NCBI GenBank assembly: GCA_965215545.1
Contig: OZ244066.1
Location: forward strand, 310,001 to 374,000
Origin: MPNP01 sp965215545
GTDB taxonomy: Bacteria > Pseudomonadota > Alphaproteobacteria > Rhodobacterales > Rhodobacteraceae
DNA: 64,000 nucleotides
Direction of reading: 5' to 3'
Each line of letters opens with the position of its first letter. The stretch's first letter is position 1. Positions 8,335 through 18,003 of this stretch are shown piece by piece. Position numbers and translations under genes: made by a program. Below the pieces are notes generated by a model. That model had not been told where the DNA came from, ran no database searches, and saw only the letters and a program-made list of their open reading frames with translations.

Positions 8335-9646
8335 AGCGGATGGCCTGGCCCGGCGTCATGCGTGCCGCCCGCAGGGCCGGGATCACGGCCGCGGCAAAGG
8401 TGAGGGCCAGGGCCAGGGTGGTGGCAGCAAGCACATCGGCGGTCTTGATTTCCGCCGGCAGGCGCGCCAGCAGCCGGACCTCGGGATCCCAGACCTGCCC
8501 GCCGGCAAGCCAGTTGACGGCATCGAAGATCGGGTCGATGTGGATGGCAAAGACACAGCCGGCCACAACACCGAGCGTGGTGCCGACAAGTCCGGTGATG
8601 GCACCGAACAGGAAGAAGATCCGGATGATTGCCCCGCGGGTCAGACCGATGGCCCGCAGGATCCCGATGGTCGTCGACTTGTTCTTGATCAGCATCACCA
8701 GGCCGGAAATGATGTTGGATGTCGCCACCAGGACCAGGATCGACATGAGGATGAACATCAGGTTGTCCTCCATCTGCAAGGCCTGCAGGAAAGCACCCGA
8801 TGAGTCCTTCCAGGTCCAGGGGTAGTAGCTGTCCCCGGCGGTCTCGCGCAGGATGGGCACGATGGTCTCGACGGTCTCGGGCGTATCGAGCGTGAGGGCA
8901 ATCTCGTCAATCGTGGCGGTGTGATTCAGGAATTGCTGGGCCTCGGCGAGGGGGAGATAGGCCCGGGTCCGGTCGATATCATAGCGCCCGGCACTGAAGA
9001 TGGCGACAACCTCGTAACTGTTGATCCGGGGTGCGGCACCAAAGACGGTCTGGATGCCCTCGGGCGAGACCAGCCGGATGGACTCGCCCAGACCCACACC
9101 GAGGATCCGGGCCAGGCCCTCACCGATGGCGATACCGTCAGCGAGCGTGTCGGGCAGGGTGCCGGTGGGAACCGGGCCCTCTGGCGGCAGCGCAAGACGC
9201 GCGATGTGCGGCATGGCGGCCAGATCGGCAATCGGCGCGCCAAAGAGATCGATACCGGCATTGGCAAGGCCGGAGGTACCGATGACCTGGGCATGGACCT
9301 GGGGGATGACCCGGGCAACACCGGGCAGTTCGGTGAGGGCGGCAATCAGCTCCAGATCGAGCGGGATGGCCCGACTGCGAACGCCGCCCGCATCGACCCG
9401 GACATGGGGATGCAAGGTCACATGGGCATTGGCACCGATGATGGTGTCGACGAACTGCGTGCGATAGCCGGAACGCACAGCCAGGGTCGCAACAAGGGCA
9501 AAGACGGCAATGGCAATACCAAGGACCGAAATCAGCGACATGACACTGATGCCTCCTTCGCTGCGCCGGGCCAGCAGGAAGCGCCAGGCGAGCTGCCACT
9601 CATAACGGGCAAAGGGGGCCGGGGCTGGCTGGCGAGGGGTGCTCAT
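8327..9646 (-). CDS. lolC: Lipoprotein-releasing permease, LolC/LolE family
   Basis: A 439-residue protein of the FtsX/LolCE family. One N-terminal membrane segment follows the family-typical opening FARYEWQLAWRFLLARR. A large periplasmic domain (~50-280) follows, then three C-terminal membrane segments with the MEDNLMFILMSILVLVATSN stretch. It forms the membrane part of the lipoprotein release complex with LolD. The first bases overlap the end of proS by 4 bp (ATGA) and the last 8 bp overlap lolD. Only one LolC/E-type gene is seen here; a single protein that pairs with itself is common in this class. Confidence 0.9.
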   Translation of the reverse strand: MSTPRQPAPAPFARYEWQLAWRFLLARRSEGGISVMSLISVLGIAIAVFALVATLAVRSGYRTQFVDTIIGANAHVTLHPHVRVDAGGVRSRAIPLDLELIAALTELPGVARVIPQVHAQVIGTSGLANAGIDLFGAPIADLAAMPHIARLALPPEGPVPTGTLPDTLADGIAIGEGLARILGVGLGESIRLVSPEGIQTVFGAAPRINSYEVVAIFSAGRYDIDRTRAYLPLAEAQQFLNHTATIDEIALTLDTPETVETIVPILRETAGDSYYPWTWKDSSGAFLQALQMEDNLMFILMSILVLVATSNIISGLVMLIKNKSTTIGILRAIGLTRGAIIRIFFLFGAITGLVGTTLGVVAGCVFAIHIDPIFDAVNWLAGGQVWDPEVRLLARLPAEIKTADVLAATTLALALTFAAAVIPALRAARMTPGQAIRYE

Positions 9647-11028
9647 GCGGGTGGGGTGCTCATGCCGGATGGCTGGACCCGGCGCGGGACGGGGCCGAGG
9701 CGGTCGGCAAGGACGCGGACGATCGCGTCCTCGGGCCAGGAGATCCGCTCGCCGGTGGCGCGTTCGGTGAGTTCGACCTCGCCCCGGGCCAGGCTGCGGG
9801 GGCCGACGGCAAGCATCCAGGGCAGTCCGATGAGGGTCATGGAGGCGAATTTGGCCCCGGGTGAGTCCTCCCTGTCGTCATAGAGAACCTCAATGCCCCG
9901 GTCGGTCAACTCCCGGTAGAGGCGCTCGCAGGTCGCATGGCAGGTGGTGTCATTGCGGGCCAGGTTGACCAGACTGACGGAAAACGGTGCCACGGCCAGC
10001 GGCCAGATGATGCCCTTGGCATCATGGTGCGCCTCGATGATGGCGCCGACGAGGCGTGAGATACCGATGCCATGGGACCCCATATGGACCGGGACGGACT
10101 GGCCGGCATCATTGGTCACGGTGGCCCCCAAGGCCTGGGAATACTTGGTCCCGAAATAAAAGATCTGTCCCACTTCAATGGCCCGGGAGTCCCGCTGCCG
10201 GGCAGGAGGCACCGCGCTGGCAAAAAGGGTGGCCTCATGGGTCTCCTCGGTCCGGGCATAGGGTGCAGTCCATTCGGCCACGATCGCGGCACAGTTGGCG
10301 TGGGAGTCATAGTCAATGGCGGCATCCTGGAGTTCGAGGTCCAGGATGGCGGCGTCATAGTGGACCCGGGACTCGCCGGTCGCGGCCAGGATCAGGAACT
10401 CGTGACTGTGATTGCCGCCGATGGGGCCGGTATCAGCCTGCATGGGAATGGCCTGAAGCCCCATGCGGGCATAGGTGCGCAGATAGCTGACCATGTGGCG
10501 GTTGTAGGCATGGATGGCGGCCTCCCGGTCAATATCGAAATTATACCCGTCCTTCATGAGGAATTCGCGACCGCGCATCACGCCATAGCGGGGGCGGATC
10601 TCGTCACGGAATTTCCACTGGATGTGAAAGAGGGTCAGGGGCAGGTCGCGATAGGAGTGGACATGTTCACGGAAGATGTCGGTGATCATCTCCTCGTTGG
10701 TGGGCCCGTAGATCAGCGTGCGACCATGGCGATCGGGACAGCGGAGCATTTCCTCACCGTAGTCACTGTAGCGGCCCGATTCCTCCCACAGGGTCGCCGG
10801 CTGCAGGGTGGGCATGAGGATCGGCAGGTGGCCGGCCCGGATCTGCTCCTCGATGACAATCCGTTCAATCTTCTGCAGGACCCGCAGACCGAGAGGGAGC
10901 CATGAATAGATCCCGGCGGCAGCCTGCTTGATCATGCCGGCCCGGAGCATCAGCTGGTGACTGGCGATCTGGGCATCCGCCGGTACCTCCTTCATCAAGG
11001 GCAGAAAATAGCGTGTCATGCGCATCAT
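9643..11028 (-). CDS. proS: Prolyl-tRNA synthetase (short form)
   Basis: About 460 residues. An ATG-ATG pair at 11028/11025 lies just after an AGGAG site and opens MMRMTRYFLPLMKEVPADAQ. Class II aminoacyl-tRNA synthetase motifs are visible, including ASHQLMLRAGMIKQAAAG near the N-terminus, the motif 2 region (FRDEIRPRYGVMRGREFLMK) and motif 3 GSHGIGISRLVGAIIE. The anticodon-binding domain follows. The large editing insertion of the E. coli enzyme is absent, as usual in alphaproteobacteria. It charges tRNA-Pro. It ends in an ATGA overlap with lolC. Confidence 0.94.
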   Translation of the reverse strand: MMRMTRYFLPLMKEVPADAQIASHQLMLRAGMIKQAAAGIYSWLPLGLRVLQKIERIVIEEQIRAGHLPILMPTLQPATLWEESGRYSDYGEEMLRCPDRHGRTLIYGPTNEEMITDIFREHVHSYRDLPLTLFHIQWKFRDEIRPRYGVMRGREFLMKDGYNFDIDREAAIHAYNRHMVSYLRTYARMGLQAIPMQADTGPIGGNHSHEFLILAATGESRVHYDAAILDLELQDAAIDYDSHANCAAIVAEWTAPYARTEETHEATLFASAVPPARQRDSRAIEVGQIFYFGTKYSQALGATVTNDAGQSVPVHMGSHGIGISRLVGAIIEAHHDAKGIIWPLAVAPFSVSLVNLARNDTTCHATCERLYRELTDRGIEVLYDDREDSPGAKFASMTLIGLPWMLAVGPRSLARGEVELTERATGERISWPEDAIVRVLADRLGPVPRRVQPSGMSTPPA

Positions 11029-11086
11029 TGGATCTCCTGGTGCCGGTCCGGATCCCGGGGTGGCAGTTCGCGATTCAGCCGGGGTG

Positions 11087-12643
11087 TCATGGCGCGATAC
11101 GGATGACCCGGGGCTTGCAGCGCATCGCCAACGCCAGGGCCCTGAATCGTTCCATGACCGTCTCGCCAAGGACGATGGCGACCGACTGGGGCAATTCCAG
11201 CGTCAACACATGCCGACGGGGCTTGAATTTGAGTCGGCCCAGGCTGTCGGGCGAGCCGACGGTCAGCATGGCTGCAAAGCGCAGGGCCTTGCCGACCATG
11301 ACCGCCCGCTCGGTCTCTTCGGGCGTGAGGAGACCAAGCATGCTCTGGGCGTAGGCAGGCACGTTGGTGTTCTTGTACCGGTTGAAGAGGGCATAGGCGA
11401 GAAAGACCCGCCCGGCATGATCAATCCCACCGAGGCTGGCCCGGGTGGCAAAATCGAAGCAGGACACGGCCCGGTAGTCCGGATGGGCCCGCCAGGAGAC
11501 ATCATGCAGGATACAGGCCGCCTGGATGAGGCGTTGCTGTTCATCCGTGCAGGATTTGAGCAGGGGGGCGATGAAAGAGAACATCAGACTCCCGTAGCCC
11601 GGCATGCGGGCCGAGGCGTATTCGGCATGCAGGCAGGCCTCGATCAGCGGATCCCGCTTGCGGAGTTTGCCCGGCATGTTGTCATACAGGACGCCCTCCC
11701 GGATGCCGTAGGCTGAAACGGCGATCTCCTCTGTCTGCAGATCGTCCACCAGGGCCCGGAGAATGCGGGCGGCGATGGGCACGAGATGGATGCGGTCCGG
11801 TGACACGTTCAATTTGCCAAGCTGGTTGGCGGCCGCAGATGTCTCGATCAGGGTCAAGGTCCTGGCCAGAGCGTCTCGGGACAGACTGTATTCGTTGATC
11901 ACCCGCAGCGGGTACGCCCGGCGGGCCATGTCGATCTTGGCGATGGTCCGCCAGGACCCTCCGACAAGATAGAGGGCACGATAGGATCCCCTGAATTCCT
12001 TGCGCAGTGCCCTGATCTGCTGACGGATGGTGCGGGTCATCGTGTCTGCATCCATGGGCCGGTTGAACAGCATCGGGCCGAGCGGTGCCGACAGGCAGTG
12101 GCCGATTGTTCCCTGCCGGACTTCGGCGAGTTCCATTGAGGCTCCGCCGATGTCGCAGACCAGCCCGTCGGCCTGGGGCCAGCCGAGCAGGACACCCCGG
12201 GCGGCCAGTCTGGCTTCCTCGTGACCACTGGTGATCGTGATCGGCAGTCCGGTCTTTTCGGTGATCCTGGCACAAAAGGACGGGCCATCGGTTGCCATGC
12301 GGCAGGCCGCTGTGGCCACGCCCCCGAGAATCGTGGCCTGCATGCTCTCGGCAATGGCGACAAAGCGCTGGATGGCCGCCCGGGCCCGTTTCTTGCCGCC
12401 TGGGTCGAGCCGACCGGTCTCGGCCAGTGAAGCCCCGAGGCCGCACATGACTTTCTCGTTGTAGAAAAAGGCCGGCGACCGGGCCGCACCATCGAAGACA
12501 ACCATGCGCACGGAATTGGAACCGATGTCGATCACGGCGGCTCGGGCCAGGCGGCTGACTTCGGGATCCTTGAAGATCGGCAGCTGCAGGGGTGCCAGCG
12601 CATCGGGGCCTGACTGACCATCAATCGGCACATGACGTTCCAT
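11087..12643 (-). CDS. ppx: Exopolyphosphatase / guanosine pentaphosphate phosphatase (Ppx/GppA)
   Basis: About 518 residues from MERHVPIDGQSG. The ASKHA-fold phosphate loop AAVIDIGSNSVRMVVFDGAA is at ~32-51 and a second loop CDIGGASMELAEV is in the middle. The expected catalytic glutamate/arginine region (ATAACRMATDG) is present. A C-terminal HD-like region (AACILHDVSWRAHPDY) matches long Ppx forms. It removes terminal phosphate from polyphosphate chains. It starts 7 bp after ppk, so synthesis and breakdown of polyphosphate are encoded together. Confidence 0.93.
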   Translation of the reverse strand: MERHVPIDGQSGPDALAPLQLPIFKDPEVSRLARAAVIDIGSNSVRMVVFDGAARSPAFFYNEKVMCGLGASLAETGRLDPGGKKRARAAIQRFVAIAESMQATILGGVATAACRMATDGPSFCARITEKTGLPITITSGHEEARLAARGVLLGWPQADGLVCDIGGASMELAEVRQGTIGHCLSAPLGPMLFNRPMDADTMTRTIRQQIRALRKEFRGSYRALYLVGGSWRTIAKIDMARRAYPLRVINEYSLSRDALARTLTLIETSAAANQLGKLNVSPDRIHLVPIAARILRALVDDLQTEEIAVSAYGIREGVLYDNMPGKLRKRDPLIEACLHAEYASARMPGYGSLMFSFIAPLLKSCTDEQQRLIQAACILHDVSWRAHPDYRAVSCFDFATRASLGGIDHAGRVFLAYALFNRYKNTNVPAYAQSMLGLLTPEETERAVMVGKALRFAAMLTVGSPDSLGRLKFKPRRHVLTLELPQSVAIVLGETVMERFRALALAMRCKPRVIRIAP

Positions 12644-12650
12644 GGAGCCG

Positions 12651-14861
12651 TCAGTCCTTGGCGCGCGCAAGACGGATCTCGCGCTTGGCCCGGGCCCGCC
12701 CCCGCCCCGAGAGGGACGGATTTTCCATGAAGAACTTGTGACAGCTGAACGAGTCGGCATCAATCGTGGCAAGATCGCGCACATAGGTCCCGTCGGGCTG
12801 GAGGACCCAACTCTGGGCCACATCGGCCAGGTTGGCAGCCATGACCTGCGACATGATCTGGTCGCGCACGGTCGGATTGCTGATTTCCACCAGCGTCTCG
12901 ACCCGCCGGTCCATGTTGCGTTCCATCCAGTCCGCCGAGGAGACGTAGACAGCTGCCTTCCTGGACGGCAGGGTGGAGCCATTGCCAAAACACAGGATGC
13001 GCGCATGCTCGAGAAACCGGCCGACGATGGACTTGACCCGGATCGTTTCCGACAGGCCCGCAATGCCTGGCCTGAGTCCACAGATGCCCCGCACAACCAG
13101 GCTGATCCTGACCCCTGCCTGACTGGCGGCATACAGCGCATCGATGACCTCCGGGTCGATCAGGGCATTGAGTTTGGCCCAGATCTCGGCCGGTTTGCCC
13201 TTGCGGGCATTCTCCGTCTCCTGGTTGATCCGCATCAGCAGCACCGCGCGCAGGTTGATCGGAGCGATCGCCAGCAGTTCCAGCGATTCGGGCTGGGCAT
13301 ATCCCGAGACAAAATTGATCAGCCGGGTCCCGTCGCGGCCCAGTGCATCATCACAGGTGAAGAAACTGAGATCCGTGTAGATCCTGGCGGTGATCGGATG
13401 GTAATTGCCCGTGCCGAAATGGGTGTAGGTCACCAGCCGGTTCCCTTCGCGCCGGATCACGGACGAGACCTTGGCATGGGTCTTGAGATCGATGAAGCCA
13501 TAGACGACATGCGCACCGGAGCGCTCGAGTTGGCGGGACTGGCGGATATTGGCAGCTTCATCGAACCGGGCCTTGATCTCCACAAGCGCGGTCACGGACT
13601 TGCCGTTCTCGGCCGCCTCGCACAGCGCCTCGACAATGGGACTGTTGATCGATGTCCGGTAGAGAGTCTGTTTGATCGCCACCACGTCGGGGTCCAGCGC
13701 GGCCTGACGAAGGAAACGGACGACCATGTCAAAGGTTTCATACGGGTGGTGCAGGAGCATGTCCTTGCTGCGCACTGCGGCAAGGATGTCCCCGTTGTGT
13801 TCCTCGACCCGCTCGGGGATCCGGGGTGAGAACCGTGGCCACAGGAGATCGGACCGCTCATCGAGCACCAGTTCCTTGAGATCAGCCATACCGATCATGC
13901 CCGGCAGGGCAAAGACCCGTTCCCGTTCGAACTGCAACTCGCTCAGGACGAGGTTCTGCAGTTCATCCTGGCTCGATTGCGACATCAGAACCAGGATGAC
14001 ATCCCCCCGACGGCGGCGCTTGAGGGCTGTTTCGAACTCCCGCACCAGATCCTCGGCCTCTTCCTCATACTCAAGGTCGCTGTCGCGCAGGACACGGAAC
14101 ACGCAGTTTTCCTTGACCGCGTAGCCCGGGAAGATGAAACCGATCTTTTCCAGCAGGACATCCTCAAGCGGCACGAACCGGGACTCATCCATCAGGTCCG
14201 AGGGCAGTTTGACAAAACGACTGATCTGAACGGGGATGGGCAGGAGGGCCAGCAGTGACCTGCCATCGCTGTCCCTGGCCAGCCGGATGGCCATGGTGAA
14301 GCCGGCATTGGGAATGAACGGGAAGGGGTGGGCCGGATCGATGGCCAGGGGAGTCAGGACCGGGAAGATCGCATCGATGAACACCCGGTCCAGATAGTCC
14401 TTGTCGGCCCTGGACAGTCTCGCGCGGGAGAGGATGTGAATGCCCTCGCCCTGCAATTCCTGCCGGAGCGACTCCCAGACCGTGATCTGTTCATCGAACA
14501 GTTGGCGGGACCTTGCCTCGATCTCGACCAGCTGCTGGGAGGGCAGCCGACCATCGGCGGCGGCCGGATGATTGCCCGCGGCAGCCAGGGCCATCAGACC
14601 CGCAGCCCGCACCGAGTAGAATTCCTCGAAATTGGTGGCGGAAATCGACAGGAACCGGACTCGTTCCAACAGGGGAACGTTCCGGTTGCCGGCCTCTTCA
14701 AGGACGCGCCAGTTGAAGGCCAGCCATGACAGTTCCCGATTGATGAACCGTTTGGGGTTGTCCGGTGTGGCCTCGTGCACCGTCCGGGGGCTGGGGAAGC
14801 GGCCGCTCAGGAAATCCGCCGGTCCGGTGTGGACAACCGCCTCGGTGTCTGCTCCTGTCAT
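12651..14861 (-). CDS. ppk: Polyphosphate kinase 1
   Basis: A 736-residue enzyme of usual PPK1 length. It opens with the N-domain pattern RFINRELSWLAFNWRVLEEA and has the catalytic histidine region VTYTHFGTGNYHPITARIYT. Later conserved blocks are GICGLRPGIAGLSETI and YVSSADWMERNMDRRVE. It reversibly transfers the ATP gamma-phosphate to polyphosphate via a phosphohistidine. It lies 9 bp downstream of hdaA and 7 bp upstream of ppx on the same strand, an arrangement common in alphaproteobacteria. Confidence 0.95.
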   Translation of the reverse strand: MTGADTEAVVHTGPADFLSGRFPSPRTVHEATPDNPKRFINRELSWLAFNWRVLEEAGNRNVPLLERVRFLSISATNFEEFYSVRAAGLMALAAAGNHPAAADGRLPSQQLVEIEARSRQLFDEQITVWESLRQELQGEGIHILSRARLSRADKDYLDRVFIDAIFPVLTPLAIDPAHPFPFIPNAGFTMAIRLARDSDGRSLLALLPIPVQISRFVKLPSDLMDESRFVPLEDVLLEKIGFIFPGYAVKENCVFRVLRDSDLEYEEEAEDLVREFETALKRRRRGDVILVLMSQSSQDELQNLVLSELQFERERVFALPGMIGMADLKELVLDERSDLLWPRFSPRIPERVEEHNGDILAAVRSKDMLLHHPYETFDMVVRFLRQAALDPDVVAIKQTLYRTSINSPIVEALCEAAENGKSVTALVEIKARFDEAANIRQSRQLERSGAHVVYGFIDLKTHAKVSSVIRREGNRLVTYTHFGTGNYHPITARIYTDLSFFTCDDALGRDGTRLINFVSGYAQPESLELLAIAPINLRAVLLMRINQETENARKGKPAEIWAKLNALIDPEVIDALYAASQAGVRISLVVRGICGLRPGIAGLSETIRVKSIVGRFLEHARILCFGNGSTLPSRKAAVYVSSADWMERNMDRRVETLVEISNPTVRDQIMSQVMAANLADVAQSWVLQPDGTYVRDLATIDADSFSCHKFFMENPSLSGRGRARAKREIRLARAKD

Positions 14862-14870
14862 GATGGGGTC

Positions 14871-15542
14871 CTACTGGCCATGGTCCGTACTGTTTGCAAA
14901 ATAGGTCTCGATCTGGGTCCGGGTGATCCGTTGCCGCGCGGCCAGGGACTGGGTGTCGAGTGCCATGACTGCCGCATGAACGGCTTCATAAGACCGCGGA
15001 CATCGGTTGGCAAGGTAACGGAGCATTGCAGGAGTCATGGTCACCTGACGATCCGAAAACTGCTTGAGGATCAGCCCCGGGACCAACTCTTCATCCGGCG
15101 GCAGGATCTCGACCATGCGGCTGCCGACCATGCGGCTGGCCAGATCCGGCAGGGCCAGGCCCCAGGCCCCGGGCGGCCCGGATCCGGTCAGGAGGAGCAA
15201 GCGGCCGCTGGCGGCCAGTCGGTTGACGCAGTCAAACAGTCTGATCTCGAGCCGGCCATCGCCGGCAATGGCATGGACATCCTCAATGACAACTGGTCCG
15301 GCCCCCGAAGCCCGCCAGCCGGGATCCCGGGCCCTGTACAGCACCGCGCCCTGGTGCGCGGTCCAGATCCGGGCGAGATGGGTCTTGCCGGACTTGGCGG
15401 GCCCGGTCAGGATCAACCGCCCCTGTGGCCAGGATTCCACCGCTGCCAGGGCCACCCGGGCCACCCGGTTGCACGCAGTGCCGATGAAATCGCTCTCGCG
15501 CCAGGATGGTTCGGCAGGGACGGCAAGGACGGTGCGCGCCAT
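14871..15542 (-). CDS. hdaA: HdaA, DnaA-related regulator of replication initiation
   Basis: 223 residues from the ATG of MARTVLAVPAEPSW. It has the AAA+ fold of DnaA without the DNA-binding domain: WRESDFIGTACN at the start, Walker A LTGPAKSGKTHL, Walker B-like VVIEDVHAI and the DLASRMV sensor region. Hda-type proteins stimulate ATP hydrolysis by DnaA after initiation. It lies between the AI-2E family permease gene (4 bp upstream) and ppk (9 bp downstream), the conserved context for HdaA. A longer upstream start is open but would overlap the permease. Confidence 0.85.
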   Translation of the reverse strand: MARTVLAVPAEPSWRESDFIGTACNRVARVALAAVESWPQGRLILTGPAKSGKTHLARIWTAHQGAVLYRARDPGWRASGAGPVVIEDVHAIAGDGRLEIRLFDCVNRLAASGRLLLLTGSGPPGAWGLALPDLASRMVGSRMVEILPPDEELVPGLILKQFSDRQVTMTPAMLRYLANRCPRSYEAVHAAVMALDTQSLAARQRITRTQIETYFANSTDHGQ

Positions 15543-15546
15543 CGCC

Positions 15547-16611
15547 TCACTTCGCACGGGGGCCTTGTCCCAAGAAGAGCCTGCTGGCCCGGTAACGGCA
15601 CAGGCCATGCCGAACCAGCACCCCGATCACCGCCGCCGCCGGCACGGCCACGAGCACACCGACAAAACCGAGCAGAGCCCCGAACGCCGACAGGGCGAAC
15701 AGGATGGTCACGGGATGGAGACCGGCGGCTCTGCCGACAATCCTGGGCGTCAGGACGTATTGTTCCAGTGCCTGGCCGGTCAGGAAGATGGCCGCAACCA
15801 GGCCAATGAAGAGGGGGTCGGACCAGAACTGGAAGAGGGCCAGACCCACAGACAGCACCATGCCGAGGATGGCCCCGAACAACGGGATAAAGGAAATCAG
15901 GCCGGCGATCAGGCCCACCACCAGGCCAAAATCGAGACCCACAGACACGAGCAACGTGGCATAGAAGATGGCCAGCAGGGCACAGACCGACAGCTGGCGC
16001 CGGACAAAACTGGCCAGCACCCGATCCATTTCCCGGAAGAGGTCCCGAATGACAGGCGCGTGGTCGTGGGGCAGATAGCCATTCACGGTGCTGATCATCC
16101 GGTCCCAGTCATTGAGCATGTAGACCATGATCACCGGTGTGATCAGCAGGAAAATCACGCTGTCAAGCACGGACTGGAGCGCCGTCATGACCCCGCTCAC
16201 AATCGTACTACCATGCGTCTGCACCGCGCCGCCGAGACCTTCAACCGACGTGCCGAGCAGGTTGCCATCCTCGACCAGTTCCGGGGCGACACTGCGCACA
16301 ATCTCCAGCAACGACGCCAGAAGGAGTGGCAGGGACGCAAGCAACCCGGGGATCTCGCTGGCCAGCCGGGGCACCAGCAGCAACAGCAGGCCCACAATGA
16401 CCGAGAGGGCCAGGACCGTGATGATCAGCGTGGCAAGGAATCGTGAACACCCGACTCGCTCAAGGCGATCGGCAATCGGGTCGAGCAGATAGGCCAGAGC
16501 CATGCCAAGCAGGAAAGGAAACAGGATTTCATTGAGGGACCAGAGGATGAGAATGACCGCCAGGAAGAGAAATCCCCAGGTTCCGATCTCGCGTTGCGGA
16601 CTCATTGCCAT
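15547..16611 (-). CDS. AI-2E family transporter (PerM/UPF0118)
   Basis: A 354-residue membrane protein with seven to eight predicted membrane segments. It opens WGFLFLAVILILWSLNEILF and contains the family pattern FLLGMALAYLLDPIADRLE. C-terminal segments have the (G/A)xxLGxxL-type glycine-rich helices (FIPLFGAILGMVLSVGLAL). The family includes the autoinducer-2 exporter TqsA and many permeases of unknown substrate. It is directly upstream of hdaA. Confidence 0.85.
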   Translation of the reverse strand: MAMSPQREIGTWGFLFLAVILILWSLNEILFPFLLGMALAYLLDPIADRLERVGCSRFLATLIITVLALSVIVGLLLLLVPRLASEIPGLLASLPLLLASLLEIVRSVAPELVEDGNLLGTSVEGLGGAVQTHGSTIVSGVMTALQSVLDSVIFLLITPVIMVYMLNDWDRMISTVNGYLPHDHAPVIRDLFREMDRVLASFVRRQLSVCALLAIFYATLLVSVGLDFGLVVGLIAGLISFIPLFGAILGMVLSVGLALFQFWSDPLFIGLVAAIFLTGQALEQYVLTPRIVGRAAGLHPVTILFALSAFGALLGFVGVLVAVPAAAVIGVLVRHGLCRYRASRLFLGQGPRAK

Positions 16612-16694
16612 TGATCACGCTGCCATGATTGCTGCGACTGCCACCGGGGCGGCCATGCCACATCGGGGCCGGGATGGCGAGTCATGCACCAACG

Positions 16695-17471
16695 TCAGAC
16701 GAACTGTTCCCGCAACAGACGCTCCTGCAACCCATGCCCCCGGTCAAAGAGAATGGTGTGGGAGATGGAGGGCTTGCTCGTGACGATGACGCGGACCACC
16801 TCATAGGCCGAACGGCCATCCGCATCGGCCATGCAGGGACGCTTGATCTCCTCGAGAACGGTGAATTCGACCTGGGCCGAGGACGGCAACAGAGCCCCCT
16901 GCCAGCGCCGGGGCCGGAAGGCGGCAATTGCTGTGAGAGTCAGGATATTCGATCCCAGCGGGATGATCGGACCATGGGCCGAGTAGTTGTAGGCCGTTGA
17001 ACCGGCCGGGGTGGCCAGCAGGGCCCCATCACACATCAATTCGGGCAACCGCACCGTTCCATCGACTGCAATCTGGAGACGGATGGCCTGCGCACCCGCC
17101 CGGAACAGGGAGACTTCGTTGATGGCAAGACCGGAGTGCACCGCCCCGTCACGGTCATGCGCCAGCATTTCCAACGGATGAATGACTTCCATTTCGGCAG
17201 CATTCAATCGATCATGGATATCCTCGACGGCAAAATCATTCATCAGGAACCCCACGGTCCCCCGGTTCATGCCATAGACCGGACAGTCCATGCCGCGGGA
17301 TGCATGCAGGGTCTGCAGCATGAAGCCATCACCGCCAAGGGCAATGATGACATCGGCGGCATCCGGTTCGACATTGCCGTAGCATGCCGTCAACGCGGCC
17401 AGCGCTGCCAGGCATGATGGCTCATGACTGGCCTGAAAACACAAACTGGCAAACCGATTCCTGGCACGCAT
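16695..17471 (-). CDS. nadK: NAD kinase
   Basis: 258 residues, normal for NadK. The catalytic GGDG motif appears as IIALGGDGFMLQTLH and the nucleotide-binding NxGxxGFL as MNRGTVGFLMNDF. The T-P-x-G-S-T-A-Y motif is present as TPAGSTAYNYSAHGP. It phosphorylates NAD to NADP in the cytoplasm. It stands alone on the minus strand, 83 bp from the AI-2E permease start. Confidence 0.94.
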   Translation of the reverse strand: MRARNRFASLCFQASHEPSCLAALAALTACYGNVEPDAADVIIALGGDGFMLQTLHASRGMDCPVYGMNRGTVGFLMNDFAVEDIHDRLNAAEMEVIHPLEMLAHDRDGAVHSGLAINEVSLFRAGAQAIRLQIAVDGTVRLPELMCDGALLATPAGSTAYNYSAHGPIIPLGSNILTLTAIAAFRPRRWQGALLPSSAQVEFTVLEEIKRPCMADADGRSAYEVVRVIVTSKPSISHTILFDRGHGLQERLLREQFV

Positions 17472-17626
17472 TGCTTGATGCCTGTGTCAATTGCCGGGCG
17501 ACATCTTCGATCAATTCGAGCGAATCAATCCAGACGCCCTCCCCGCCTGCTTCGCTTGCGGACCCTAGCCTTCATAGCGGCATTCATAGCGGGATTATAT
17601 ACGACAGTCACATTCCCCCGGCCCGC

Positions 17627-17782
17627 TCAATTCTCCGTTTTCACCTTGAACGGGCGGAAGAAGGTGTCTTGCAGTTCCTTCTCGGTCATGCCCGGCATGT
17701 CAAACTCCTCTTCCAGTTCAGCCTTGCTGGTCTGATACCGGCGATCCTTGACAGTGATGGTACGCGGTTCGGGGATGGTCAT
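17627..17782 (-). CDS. 51-residue acidic small protein
   Basis: An ATG at 17782 overlaps the stop of the preceding gene in an ATGA, and the frame ends at TGA 17627. The product opens MTIPEPRTITVKDRRYQTSK, continues AELEEEFDMPGMTEKELQD and ends TFFRPFKVKTEN. The ordered charge pattern and the coupled start argue for a real gene despite its size. I cannot place it in a named family with confidence. It is the third gene of an AT-richer mini-operon (17627-18267). Confidence 0.6.
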   Translation of the reverse strand: MTIPEPRTITVKDRRYQTSKAELEEEFDMPGMTEKELQDTFFRPFKVKTEN

Positions 17783-18000
17783 TGGCAAGCCTCGGCATTT
17801 ACACGCAGATATTCGTCAACAAAGCGGTCGGTGTATCTGGCAATTCGGGACAGAATAAAATCCCCCATTGCCACTCTGAAGTGCAACAGCCGAGCGTCAA
17901 CCGGTTCTCGGCACGTTTCAGAGATAACAACCTCGTGTCTGAGTTCTTGGACAATAGATGGATAATTGACAGTGAAGGCACGTTTTATCCGCTGAGACAT
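17779..18000 (-). CDS. 73-residue hypothetical protein in mini-operon
   Basis: It opens MSQRIKRAFTVNYPSIVQEL and starts 3 bp after the previous stop. Its own stop overlaps the next gene's ATG. The opening AFTVNYPSIV...L...V resembles the N-terminus of retropepsin-like aspartic proteases that I recall next to DUF5678 genes, but the DTG active-site motif is missing and the protein is too short. It may be a truncated or unrelated small protein. Base composition is lower in GC than nadK next door. Confidence 0.5.
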   Translation of the reverse strand: MSQRIKRAFTVNYPSIVQELRHEVVISETCREPVDARLLHFRVAMGDFILSRIARYTDRFVDEYLRVNAEACQ

Positions 18001-18003
18001 CTA